Assembly: GCF_016429255.1 (NCBI RefSeq)
Contig: NZ_JAELUG010000008.1
Span: 1 to 64,000, forward strand
From: Rhizobium sp. ASV8
GTDB taxonomy: Bacteria; Pseudomonadota; Alphaproteobacteria; Rhizobiales; Rhizobiaceae
Length of the DNA stretch: 64,000 nucleotides
Direction of reading: 5' to 3'
Shown piece after piece: positions 25,441 to 33,115 of this stretch (position 1 is its first letter; every line of letters starts with the position of its first letter). Below the pieces are notes generated by a model. It had not been told where the DNA came from, ran no database searches, and saw only the letters and a list, made by a program, of their open reading frames with translations. Both the position numbers and the translations under genes were made by a program.

Positions 25441-25770
25441 CTATTTCGGCGGCAGACCTTCGACGAAGTCCAGCGCGGCCAGAAGCAGCCGCTTGCGCAG
25501 CATGTCGTTGCCATAGGCTTCCGGCCCGGCGCGCACCCATCCTTGCATTTCCCGGCCGCGAGACAGCATGGGTTTGACGACATGCTGTTCCAGCGCCCAG
25601 GCATCGTTGCCTTTGCCAAGGCGGATCAGCATCCCGTCGTCACGGGCGCCGCAAAGCAGATGTCCATTGAGCAGAAAGGCCCAGCCGCCGAACATTGCCT
25701 TCTCGCTGAGCCCGGGGCGTTCCCCGAGTTCCTCTCTCAGCAATTCCTCAAGACCGGCGTCGCGGGCCAT
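25441..25770 (-). CDS. TfoX N-terminal-domain protein
   Basis: 109 residues with the TfoX/Sxy N-terminal domain pattern: LSEKAMFGGWAFLLNGHLLCGARDDGMLIRLG. The C-terminal domain of competence regulators is missing. It sits between the DUF917 and urocanase-like genes, in the same orientation with 18- and 41-base gaps, so it is co-transcribed with the catabolic enzymes. Its role there is unknown. Confidence 0.8.
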   Translation of the reverse strand: MARDAGLEELLREELGERPGLSEKAMFGGWAFLLNGHLLCGARDDGMLIRLGKGNDAWALEQHVVKPMLSRGREMQGWVRAGPEAYGNDMLRKRLLLAALDFVEGLPPK

Positions 25771-25788
25771 TCAAGCCTCCTGCGCTTT

Positions 25789-26889
25789 TCAGCCCTTTTT
25801 GCCAGCCAGGGCGTATTTGGCGATCTCGATACCCATGGCCTTCTCGACCGAGGGATAGACTGTGGGATCGAGCACGCTGGCGGACAGCGGGATAATGTCC
25901 ATCGGCACATGCAGGATGAAAACCGTCATGCCCTCATGTAGCTGGCCGACGCTCAAGGGCTCGCCTTCCGGCGACAGCGTTGATATGACGGAAGGGAAGG
26001 TCGCGAGACGCTTGCCACCGGTGTCTTCGACCGCCATGTACTCGTTCATCACATGCATGACCACGGCCTTGTCGCCGCTGCCGACCGTGACGGTGCCGAT
26101 GTCGAAGGCTTCCTTCGTGTAGACGACATCCTTCTTGGTGATCGTGCCTTCAGCCAGGATATGGCCGCCGGTGGTCTTGCAGATGGCGTCGATGACGGCG
26201 CTGCCGCCCTTCTTTTCCGCCTCGATGATGGCTTCGCCGAGCGAGAGCGCCATGGAGATGCCGCCAAGGGCCGCATGCGTACGAACATAGGAGGCCCGCA
26301 GCGGATTGCGGCAGGAGGCGATGAAGCCGCCGGATTGGTCGGAAGCCGCACGCAGGATCGGCGAAATCTTCGCCGTCGCACCCTTCACGACCAGCTCGAT
26401 ATAGCGGTTCTCGGCGCGGTTGCCGCCGACGGCGGTCTGGATCATCTGCTCGGGCGAACCGGCCATGCCGATCGAACCCATGTCACCCGTCGGATGGGCG
26501 CGGATGTCGCCAACGGCGTCCACGACCTTCGTTCCGAGGATGGCCGATGGCAGCCAGCCGTTCAGTGTCGAGGACTTGCCGTTCTGGCCGATGATCAGGC
26601 CGGAAAGCTTCTCGCCAAGCTCATCCTGCAGCAGCTGCGCGGCCTTGACGTAATCGATGCCCTGCATTTCCCAAGGGGTCGTGGAGGCCGGAGCGCCGAT
26701 GGCGGCTGCCGTCGCGATCCAGTCGTTGTCGTTGAGCTCGTCGATCGACACCAGCTCCGGCTTGCCGACATTGACGGCCGCATAGCCGAGCATGCGGCCG
26801 TGATCGGCCCAACCGCCGCCACCTGCGGCGTAAACCGAGCCGCCCTTGACGGCCGCTTCCACATCCTTGGCAACGAGTACGCGTCCCAT
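25789..26889 (-). CDS. DUF917 / S-methyl-thiohydantoin desulfurase-family protein
   Basis: 366 residues of the DUF917 family, starting with Gly-rich YAAGGGGWADHGRMLGY and holding DAVGDIRAHPTGDMGS, NRYIELVVKGA and RTHAALGGISMALSLGEAI. The family is now named for S-methyl-thiohydantoin desulfurase. As I recall, a homologue removes sulfur from the 2-thioxo-imidazolone propionate formed after thiourocanate hydration. In this operon it would give hydantoin-5-propionate plus sulfide. It is 3 bases after the carbamoylase gene. Confidence 0.8.
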   Translation of the reverse strand: MGRVLVAKDVEAAVKGGSVYAAGGGGWADHGRMLGYAAVNVGKPELVSIDELNDNDWIATAAAIGAPASTTPWEMQGIDYVKAAQLLQDELGEKLSGLIIGQNGKSSTLNGWLPSAILGTKVVDAVGDIRAHPTGDMGSIGMAGSPEQMIQTAVGGNRAENRYIELVVKGATAKISPILRAASDQSGGFIASCRNPLRASYVRTHAALGGISMALSLGEAIIEAEKKGGSAVIDAICKTTGGHILAEGTITKKDVVYTKEAFDIGTVTVGSGDKAVVMHVMNEYMAVEDTGGKRLATFPSVISTLSPEGEPLSVGQLHEGMTVFILHVPMDIIPLSASVLDPTVYPSVEKAMGIEIAKYALAGKKG

Positions 26890-26892
26890 TGA

Positions 26893-28167
26893 CTACTCCC
26901 GGTTCTGTTTGAGGTTCTTGTCCATGTCACGCACCGCTTCGAAAAGCACGGCGGCGCCCATGGCGATATCGTCATTCTCGGCCCATTCCTCGGCGCAATG
27001 GCTGCGGCCTTCCTTGCAGGGCACGAAGATCATGGCAGCGGGCGCGACCTTGGCGATCCAGGCCGTGTCGTGACCGGCGCCGGAGGCCATGCGGCGATGC
27101 TTGGCACCGACGGTCTCGCAGGCGCGCTCGAGCGTTTCGAGCAGCACGGGAGCGCCCGGCGTCGGCATATTGTCGGAGACGCGCACCGGCGTATTGATCG
27201 TCACACCATAATCAGCGGCGATGGTTTTCACCTCGCCGTCGATCCAGGCGAGGAAATCTTCCATGTCACCGCGGATTTCCGCGCGTCCGTCGATCAGCAG
27301 CACGACCTTCGAGGGCACGACGTTGGCGGCATTCGGCTCGATGCGGAATTCGCCGACGGTTGCGGCGAAATGGCCCGGCGTCTTTGCCTGCTCGGCAGCG
27401 CGTTGACGAATATCCAGCACGAGCTGCGAAGCGGCCACCAGCGCATCCGCGCGGCGATCCATCGGCGTCGTGCCGGCGTGGTCGGCGCGACCTTCCACGG
27501 TGATTTCAATGCGGGTGATGCCGGCAATCGCGGTGACGATGCCGATATCCTTGTTCTCCGCTTCCAGCACCGGACCCTGCTCGATATGCAGCTCCAGGAA
27601 GCCGGCAAGATCCGGGCGTTTCTGGGAGAGCAACACGGAGGGATCACCGCCGACTTCAGCAATGCCCTGCGACAGCGTGCGGTCGCCGCTCATGCGGGAA
27701 AGCCAGGCCTCGGGGATCTGCCCGGTCATGCCGCGGCTGCCGATGCAGGAGACGCCGAAGATGCTGACTTCCTCAGCGAGGAAATCGACAATCTCGAGAT
27801 CATGGTCGAGCTCGATGCCGTGATCCTTCAAGGATCGCGCAACTTCGAGTGCGGCAATCGTGCCGGCGATGCCGTCGAAGCGGCCGCCATCGGGAACGGT
27901 GTCGGAATGCGAACCGACAAGGATGGTGCCGAGGCCCGGCTTGCCACCTTCGCGGCGGCCGATCAGATTGCCGGCGGCATCCATGCGCGTCGTGAGACCA
28001 GCTGCCTTCATGCGGGCTTCGATGTAGGCACGGCCCTCAAGAAAGAGCGGCGAAAAGGCGCGGCGTGTCCAGGGATGGCCGGGTTCGGTAATGCCGGCCA
28101 GCGCATCGATGTCTTCGGCGATACGGTCGGCGTTGACGGGCAGGTTGTGGCGCTTGGGGTCGGTCAT
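26893..28167 (-). CDS. Zn-dependent N-carbamoyl-L-amino acid hydrolase (M20 family)
   Basis: A 424-residue M20-type amidase of the hydantoinase/carbamoylase group. Metal-ligand motifs are all present: GSHSDTVPDGGRFDG (His, Asp), FLAEEVSIFGVSCIGSR (Glu), LELHIEQGPVLE (His) and ASGAGHDTAWIA (His). It would cleave an N-carbamoyl amino acid to amino acid, CO2 and ammonia; in this context N-carbamoyl-glutamate to glutamate. Ureidoglycolate or allantoate amidohydrolase are alternatives from sequence alone. The start overlaps the stop of the hydantoinase-like gene by one base. Confidence 0.88.
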   Translation of the reverse strand: MTDPKRHNLPVNADRIAEDIDALAGITEPGHPWTRRAFSPLFLEGRAYIEARMKAAGLTTRMDAAGNLIGRREGGKPGLGTILVGSHSDTVPDGGRFDGIAGTIAALEVARSLKDHGIELDHDLEIVDFLAEEVSIFGVSCIGSRGMTGQIPEAWLSRMSGDRTLSQGIAEVGGDPSVLLSQKRPDLAGFLELHIEQGPVLEAENKDIGIVTAIAGITRIEITVEGRADHAGTTPMDRRADALVAASQLVLDIRQRAAEQAKTPGHFAATVGEFRIEPNAANVVPSKVVLLIDGRAEIRGDMEDFLAWIDGEVKTIAADYGVTINTPVRVSDNMPTPGAPVLLETLERACETVGAKHRRMASGAGHDTAWIAKVAPAAMIFVPCKEGRSHCAEEWAENDDIAMGAAVLFEAVRDMDKNLKQNRE

Positions 28168-29549
28168 CAGGCAGCATCTCCGGCAATGATTTGGCGAGGC
28201 AAGGGGCGCACGAAGTTGCCTGAGCCGGGCTCGGCCAGCACCTTCTGTCCCTCGGTGATCTGCTTGCCTCTAAGATAGGCGGCCGACACAGTCCAGGGCA
28301 GGCGAATGCCATTGTAGGGGCTCCAGCCGACGACATTGTTGCCGCTCGCGGCTGCGTCGTAGACCATTTCGCGCGGCTCCAGCACCACGATATCCGCGTC
28401 CTTGCCGGGCGTCAGCGCGCCCTTGATGTGATCGAGGCGGAAATGCTTGGCCGGGTTTTCCGCCATCAGCTTCGCAGCCCAGGTGAGCGGCACGCCGCGT
28501 TCCAGAGCACCCTTGACGAAGAGCGGCACCATGACCTCCAGGCCCGGCACGCCGGAAGCATTCGCCAGCATGTCCGGATTGGTTTTGCGATTTTCCGACC
28601 AGCTGACGTGGTCGGTCGAGACCAGCCAGACATTGCCTTCCGCCACCTTGCGCCACAAGGTTTCCACTTCGGCGCGCGGGCGGATCGGCGGATTAATTTT
28701 CGCCTTGCCGCCGAGACGCCGCACATCGTTTTCCTCGTCGAGCGTCAGGTAGTGAATGCAGCATTCCACGGTCGCCTCGAAGCCGTCGCGGCGATAGGCG
28801 CGGGCAATGTCGTAGCCTCGGCCGAGCGAGCAATGCACGACATGGGCCGGGCAATCGGTATCCGCACCCGTCTCGAAGATCGTGTGCATGGCAAGCAGCT
28901 CGGTGATTGGCGGACGGGAAAGGCCATGGGCGCGATAGTCGGTCACGCCGCTTGCCTTCACCTGCTCCATATAGGTGCGCACCGCTTCGTCGTCCTCGTT
29001 ATGGACGCCGGCGGTGAGGCCGGTCGGCGCGATGGCGGCAAAGCAGGCATCGAGCAGGGCAGGCGGGATGCGCGGGAAACGCTTCGGGTCGGTGCCGAAG
29101 GTCGAGAATTTGAAGGCGGCAACGCCGGCCTCGACCATCTCGGCGATGCGCGCCGGACCTTCTTCCGGGTCGATAGTGCCGTAGAGGGCGAAATCGACGC
29201 GCGCCTGTGGAGAGGCATGGTCGATCTTCTTCTTGAGCGATTCAGCCGAGCAGACGAGATTGCCTTCGTCATAGGGCATGTCGACGATGGTGGTGACGCC
29301 ACCGGCCGCCGCCGAGCGCGTCGACCAGATGAAGTCTTCCTGATCCTTCTGCGAGAGCGAATGCACCTGCGCGTCGATCGCGCCGGGCAGGATCAGCGCC
29401 TTGCCGAGCAGATGCCGCTCGCGGGCCGCTGGCGGTACACCGATGCCGATTTCGGCGATCTTGCCGTCGCGCACGGCGACATAGCCGGCTTCCACGATGC
29501 GCTCGGGCAAAACCACGGTGCCTTGCAGGACAAGATCGAAATCGGCCAT
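28167..29549 (-). CDS. Hydantoinase/dihydroorotase-family amidohydrolase
   Basis: 460 residues of the cyclic amidohydrolase group. Expected metal ligands are Lys147 (AAFKFST), His183 (GVHNED), His239 (VVHCS) and Asp313 (STDHVSW). The N-terminal HxH motif reads Gln61-Val-His63, so the first metal His is replaced by Gln. The likely reaction is opening of hydantoin-5-propionate to N-carbamoyl-glutamate, inferred from the desulfurase before and carbamoylase after it in the pathway. Allantoinase or dihydropyrimidinase are alternatives. The ATG at 29549 is better spaced from GGAGAG than the one at 29555. Confidence 0.85.
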   Translation of the reverse strand: MADFDLVLQGTVVLPERIVEAGYVAVRDGKIAEIGIGVPPAARERHLLGKALILPGAIDAQVHSLSQKDQEDFIWSTRSAAAGGVTTIVDMPYDEGNLVCSAESLKKKIDHASPQARVDFALYGTIDPEEGPARIAEMVEAGVAAFKFSTFGTDPKRFPRIPPALLDACFAAIAPTGLTAGVHNEDDEAVRTYMEQVKASGVTDYRAHGLSRPPITELLAMHTIFETGADTDCPAHVVHCSLGRGYDIARAYRRDGFEATVECCIHYLTLDEENDVRRLGGKAKINPPIRPRAEVETLWRKVAEGNVWLVSTDHVSWSENRKTNPDMLANASGVPGLEVMVPLFVKGALERGVPLTWAAKLMAENPAKHFRLDHIKGALTPGKDADIVVLEPREMVYDAAASGNNVVGWSPYNGIRLPWTVSAAYLRGKQITEGQKVLAEPGSGNFVRPLPRQIIAGDAA

Positions 29550-29590
29550 GTGCATTCTCTCCGCCGGTCGGTTGGTTCAAGTCGGTTGGT

Positions 29591-31174
29591 TCAAATGGCG
29601 ACTGTGTCGCGATAAAGACGCTCCTCGACCCGCTCCAGCGAGCCGAGCGCGAAGAAGTCATCATAGGCAAGGATCGGCTTGTGCGCGATCATTTCCGAAA
29701 TGAAGGCCTCGGAAGCGAGTTCCTCTTCAATCGCCTCGACCTCGGCCGAAAGAGGGCGGTCGACGACATAGAAATCCGCATGCTTGCGCACGACTTCATA
29801 GAGCATGCGCGCCACGCCCTCCGGCTTGTCGCCGAGAATGTCCATCGCCTGCGCCGACAGCAGGGCTTCCAGCGCCGCGAGGCGCTTGAGCGCACGCATC
29901 TGTCGCTCGAAGCGCTCGATGACCAGCGGCAGGAATGCGGCTTCGTCTTCCATGCCAGCCGCAACCACCAGCGACTGTGCAGAGACCGGGTTGGACATGG
30001 AGAGCACGCGCGAGAAGATCTCGCCGGCAAGCTTGATGATCGGCCCGAAGCCGGTGGCGATCCTGCCCTCCGGCACGAGATTGACCGGCAGGCCGCGCCG
30101 TTGGCCGTTGCCGAGCAGGACGCAACGGTTGAAGGAGTTGCGGGCGGCATGCGCCATGCAGATGAGCGCGCCCTCAAGCAGAATGGTGACATCGAGTGGA
30201 AGAGAACCGCCCGATGTCATGACACGTCCGTCAACGATGACCGGGTTGTCATCGGAGCGACCGGTGGCGGCAAGGATCTTGTGGCCGGCCGTCAGCAGGT
30301 TTTCGATGACGGCGCCGAAGACCTGGGCGATCATGCGCAGGCTCAGCGGGTCCTGCACATGGGTCGCCACCGGCCAGGGCCATTCGTCCGAGGCGTTGCA
30401 GAGCCAAGCGCCGATCAACGCTTCGCGCGGCGTGCCGACATGGCGCACCGAAATCCATGGATCGCGCGAGGTGCCGAGCGCGCCGGCCGCCATCATGCCG
30501 GTTGCAAGCAGGACGCGGATCGAGGCGGCGGCATTGCGAGTGGTTTCGGCGGCGGCTGCGAAGCTCACGGCATTGACGCTGAGCGAAGCCAGGCTGTCGC
30601 GCGGCAGCATCTTCACGGCGTCGATGCCGGCAGCGCTGAAGGCATCGGCCGCCTGCATGCGGCGGCCACGATAGACGGCCTCACCGACGCCGGTCAGAAC
30701 CGCGCCGATCTGGCCCATCAGGCCGATATCGGCGCAGCCGATGGAGCCGGTTCGGCGCACCACAGGGATGACATCGGCGCTGAGCAGTTGCAGATAGGCG
30801 TCGATCAGCTCCTGAGAGCAGCCGACCTGCCCCGTCAGGGCGGTATTGACGCGGATCGCCATGGCGTTGCGCACGACCGACATGGAGAAGGGCGAGCCGG
30901 TGCCGAAATGATGGGCGCGCACGAGGCCGAGATTGAAGGCATCGAGATCGTCGGACGACCATTCGACGTCCTTCATGGCGCCGACGCCGGTTGTCGAGCC
31001 GTAGACCGGCATGCCGGAGTGAATGGCATTTTCGAGAACGTTGCGCGCCAGCCGAACGCGTGCCATGCCGCTTTCGGATGCCGAAGGCAGGGCGACGCCT
31101 GCGCCGATCCGAACCAGGTCGCTGAACCCCAAGGGTTGCCCGGTGAGTTCGATGCCGGCTCTCTGACGCTCCAT
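29591..31174 (-). CDS. Histidine-ammonia-lyase homologue without MIO triad, probable ergothionase
   Basis: A 527-residue aromatic amino acid lyase fold: YGSTTGVG (58-65) replaces YGVNTGFG; HVQDPLSLRMIAQVFGAV, ATGRSDDNPVI and MTSGG match the helical core. The triad that cyclises to the MIO electrophile (Ala-Ser-Gly in HAL) reads Cys147-Ala148-Asp149 inside GSIGCADIG, so MIO cannot form. Ergothionase, which eliminates trimethylamine from ergothioneine, is an MIO-free member of this superfamily, and the operon supplies the following steps. AAGGAG precedes ATG 31174; it is the first gene of the operon. Confidence 0.78.
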   Translation of the reverse strand: MERQRAGIELTGQPLGFSDLVRIGAGVALPSASESGMARVRLARNVLENAIHSGMPVYGSTTGVGAMKDVEWSSDDLDAFNLGLVRAHHFGTGSPFSMSVVRNAMAIRVNTALTGQVGCSQELIDAYLQLLSADVIPVVRRTGSIGCADIGLMGQIGAVLTGVGEAVYRGRRMQAADAFSAAGIDAVKMLPRDSLASLSVNAVSFAAAAETTRNAAASIRVLLATGMMAAGALGTSRDPWISVRHVGTPREALIGAWLCNASDEWPWPVATHVQDPLSLRMIAQVFGAVIENLLTAGHKILAATGRSDDNPVIVDGRVMTSGGSLPLDVTILLEGALICMAHAARNSFNRCVLLGNGQRRGLPVNLVPEGRIATGFGPIIKLAGEIFSRVLSMSNPVSAQSLVVAAGMEDEAAFLPLVIERFERQMRALKRLAALEALLSAQAMDILGDKPEGVARMLYEVVRKHADFYVVDRPLSAEVEAIEEELASEAFISEMIAHKPILAYDDFFALGSLERVEERLYRDTVAI

Positions 31175-31215
31175 GTCTTTTGTTCTCCTTTTTTGCAAGG
31201 CTATGCGAGCCTTAT

Positions 31216-31240
31216 CGCCAATGGGATATCCCAAATGGCG
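31216..31240. promoter_or_regulatory. Candidate operator of the ergothioneine-type operon
   Basis: A 25-bp quasi-palindrome: outer arms CGCCA and TGGCG around a perfect 10-bp core GGGATATCCC. It begins 42 bases upstream of the first gene's ATG, where a repressor would cover the promoter or early transcript. No regulator gene lies beside the operon. Confidence 0.45.
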
Positions 31241-31263
31241 AACACCTCGGTAGACCTGGATTC

Positions 31264-31320
31264 AAACAGTAGAGTGTGATGTCGTTCGAAAATCGCTCAC
31301 GCCTTTCGGCATCATGCTCC
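31264..31320 (-). repeat. Diverged second copy of the 7624-7681 palindromic repeat
   Basis: On the minus strand GGAGCATGATGCCGAAAG, GCGTGAGCG, TTTTCG, ACGACATCA and CTCTACTG follow the same order as the element at 7624-7681, with several substitutions. The outer arms pair less well. It lies upstream of the catabolic operon's candidate operator. Confidence 0.6.
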
Positions 31321-31427
31321 AGCTGGCTTGATTTCGAAGTTTGAGACCAGTCGAGTTGCCGCGCAACTCTGTGTTTGCTCGGGTATACAGCTTCGGAGAG
31401 ACTAAAATCCGGCAATGTCGACGTTGC

Positions 31428-31464
31428 CCCATTATCAGCCGGTATCACCTCGGCTGATAATGGG
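31428..31464. terminator. Strong hairpin after ubiB
   Basis: Perfect 14-bp arms CCCATTATCAGCCG (31428-31441) and CGGCTGATAATGGG (31451-31464) enclose a 9-base loop. It begins 15 bases downstream of the ubiB stop on the minus strand. No U-run follows, so it may be a Rho-assisted terminator or 3'-end protector that separates ubiB from the catabolic operon. Confidence 0.5.
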
Positions 31465-31478
31465 AAGAGCGGTATCGA

Positions 31479-33053
31479 TCAGCTGAGATGCCAGGCGATG
31501 TAGAGAAGCGTCAGCGCGATCACCCACAATGCGAAACGGCCGGAACGGCTGTGCTTGGCTTCGGCCTTGCCGATCGCCTCGGCGGTCTGCGGGTCGAAGC
31601 GCAGGCCGTTCTCGCTCATATGGAGCAGTTCGTGATGGAATTTCTCGGTCTTGGCAGCGATTTCGGGCGCTGCTTCCGCGAGCTTCACGGCCGCTTTCAG
31701 ACCATCCTTCAGATCGGTCATGATGCGCTTCGGACCGAGATTGGTGCGGATCCAGTCGCCGACGACCGGTTCCGAAGCCTTCCACATGTTGAAGCGTGGA
31801 TTGAGCATGCGCGACACGCCCTCGACCACGACCATGGTCTTCTGCAGCATGACCAGTTCGGGACGCGTCTCCATGTCGAAGAGTTCGGTCACTTCGAAGA
31901 GCAGCGTCAGCAGCTTGCCCATCGAGATGGTCTCGGCCGGTTGGCCATGGATCGGCTCGCCGATGGCGCGGATCGCCTGGGCGAAACTTTCCATGTTGTG
32001 GTGAGACGGTACGTAGCCGGCTTCGAAATGCACTTCCGCGACGCGAAGATAATCGCGCGTGATGAAGCCATAGAGGATTTCGGCAAGGAAACGGCGCTCC
32101 TTCCGGCCGAGCCGCCCGACAATGCCCATGTCGACGGCGACGACCATGCCGGCTGCGTCGACGAAGAGGTTGCCGGGGTGCATGTCGGCATGAAAGAAGC
32201 CGTCGCGCAGCGTATGGCGAAGGAAGGACTGGATCAGCGTATCGGCGAGCGCATTGAGATCGTGACCGGCAGCCTTCAGTCCCTCAACGTCGGACATCTT
32301 CACGCCGTCGATCCACTCCATGGTGATGACGTCGCGGCCGGTGCGTTCCCAATCGACCTTCGGAACGCGGAAACCCGGATCCTTTTCGGTGTTCTCGGCG
32401 ATTTCCGAAAGAGCGGCCGCTTCCAGCCGCAGGTCCATCTCGACCTTGGTCGTCTGCTCGAGCGTCTTGGTCACTTCCACCGGGCGAAGGCGCCGGCTGG
32501 AGGGCATGAAGCGCTCCTGCAGGCCGGCCACGAGATACATCGCCTTGATGTCGTTGACGAAGCGCTGCCGCACACCCGGGCGGACCACCTTGACGGCAAC
32601 GCGCTTGCGTCCCTCGGGCGTTTCGATTTCTGCGGGATGGACCTGAGCGATCGATGCCGCCGCGATGGGTTCGCCGAAGCTGACATAGAGATCGTCGATC
32701 CGCCGCCCCAGCGAAGCCTCGATCGCCGCGGTTGCGGTCGCATGCGGAAAGAAGGCCATCCGGTCCTGCAGCTGCGACAGGTCGTTGGCCATGTCGACGC
32801 CGACGACGTCGGGCCGCGTTGCCAGAAACTGGCCGATCTTCACATAGGAAGGCCCGAGCCTTTCGACCGCTTTGGCAAGCCGGTCGCTACGCGCTTGGCT
32901 CTTTGCCTTTCTGCGGGCGAAGATGCTGACGAAGGATTTCGCGAAGCTGACGGAAGGCGGCAAGCCCTCGGAGGGGAGGGCAATCACCACGCCTTCGCGC
33001 ACGAGTACCCAGCCGACCCGGATGAGGCCGAAATATGCGCTGAAAGCACTCAT
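31479..33053 (-). CDS. ubiB: UbiB, ubiquinone biosynthesis kinase-like protein
   Basis: A 524-residue ABC1/UbiB atypical kinase with the Ala-rich loop region AAASIAQVHPAEI, the KxGQ-type motif SYVKIGQFLATRPD, HADMHPGNLFVD (catalytic loop) and VAVDMGIVGRL (DFG-like). A C-terminal hydrophobic helix (FALWVIALTLLYIAW) anchors it to the membrane. It supports ubiquinone synthesis, probably through lipid extraction. It follows ubiE by 62 bases. Confidence 0.94.
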   Translation of the reverse strand: MSAFSAYFGLIRVGWVLVREGVVIALPSEGLPPSVSFAKSFVSIFARRKAKSQARSDRLAKAVERLGPSYVKIGQFLATRPDVVGVDMANDLSQLQDRMAFFPHATATAAIEASLGRRIDDLYVSFGEPIAAASIAQVHPAEIETPEGRKRVAVKVVRPGVRQRFVNDIKAMYLVAGLQERFMPSSRRLRPVEVTKTLEQTTKVEMDLRLEAAALSEIAENTEKDPGFRVPKVDWERTGRDVITMEWIDGVKMSDVEGLKAAGHDLNALADTLIQSFLRHTLRDGFFHADMHPGNLFVDAAGMVVAVDMGIVGRLGRKERRFLAEILYGFITRDYLRVAEVHFEAGYVPSHHNMESFAQAIRAIGEPIHGQPAETISMGKLLTLLFEVTELFDMETRPELVMLQKTMVVVEGVSRMLNPRFNMWKASEPVVGDWIRTNLGPKRIMTDLKDGLKAAVKLAEAAPEIAAKTEKFHHELLHMSENGLRFDPQTAEAIGKAEAKHSRSGRFALWVIALTLLYIAWHLS

Positions 33054-33115
33054 AGCGTCTCAAGGTCTCGGAAAGTGGAGGCCAAAAGCCGCATCGGGTG
33101 ACTGGACATCATGCT

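Noticed and set aside
23738..31174. Ordinary histidine utilisation (hut) operon
   Set aside because: The lyase lacks the MIO triad, and imidazolonepropionase (hutI) and formimidoylglutamate enzymes (hutG/hutF) are missing, while DUF917, hydantoinase and carbamoylase genes are present.
29681..31279. 532-codon open frame opposite the lyase gene
   Set aside because: Arg/Ala/Asp-rich shadow of the lyase frame, without a ribosome site or known motifs.
31488..33101. 537-codon open frame opposite ubiB
   Set aside because: Mirror of ubiB codon periodicity; ubiB motifs are unambiguous.
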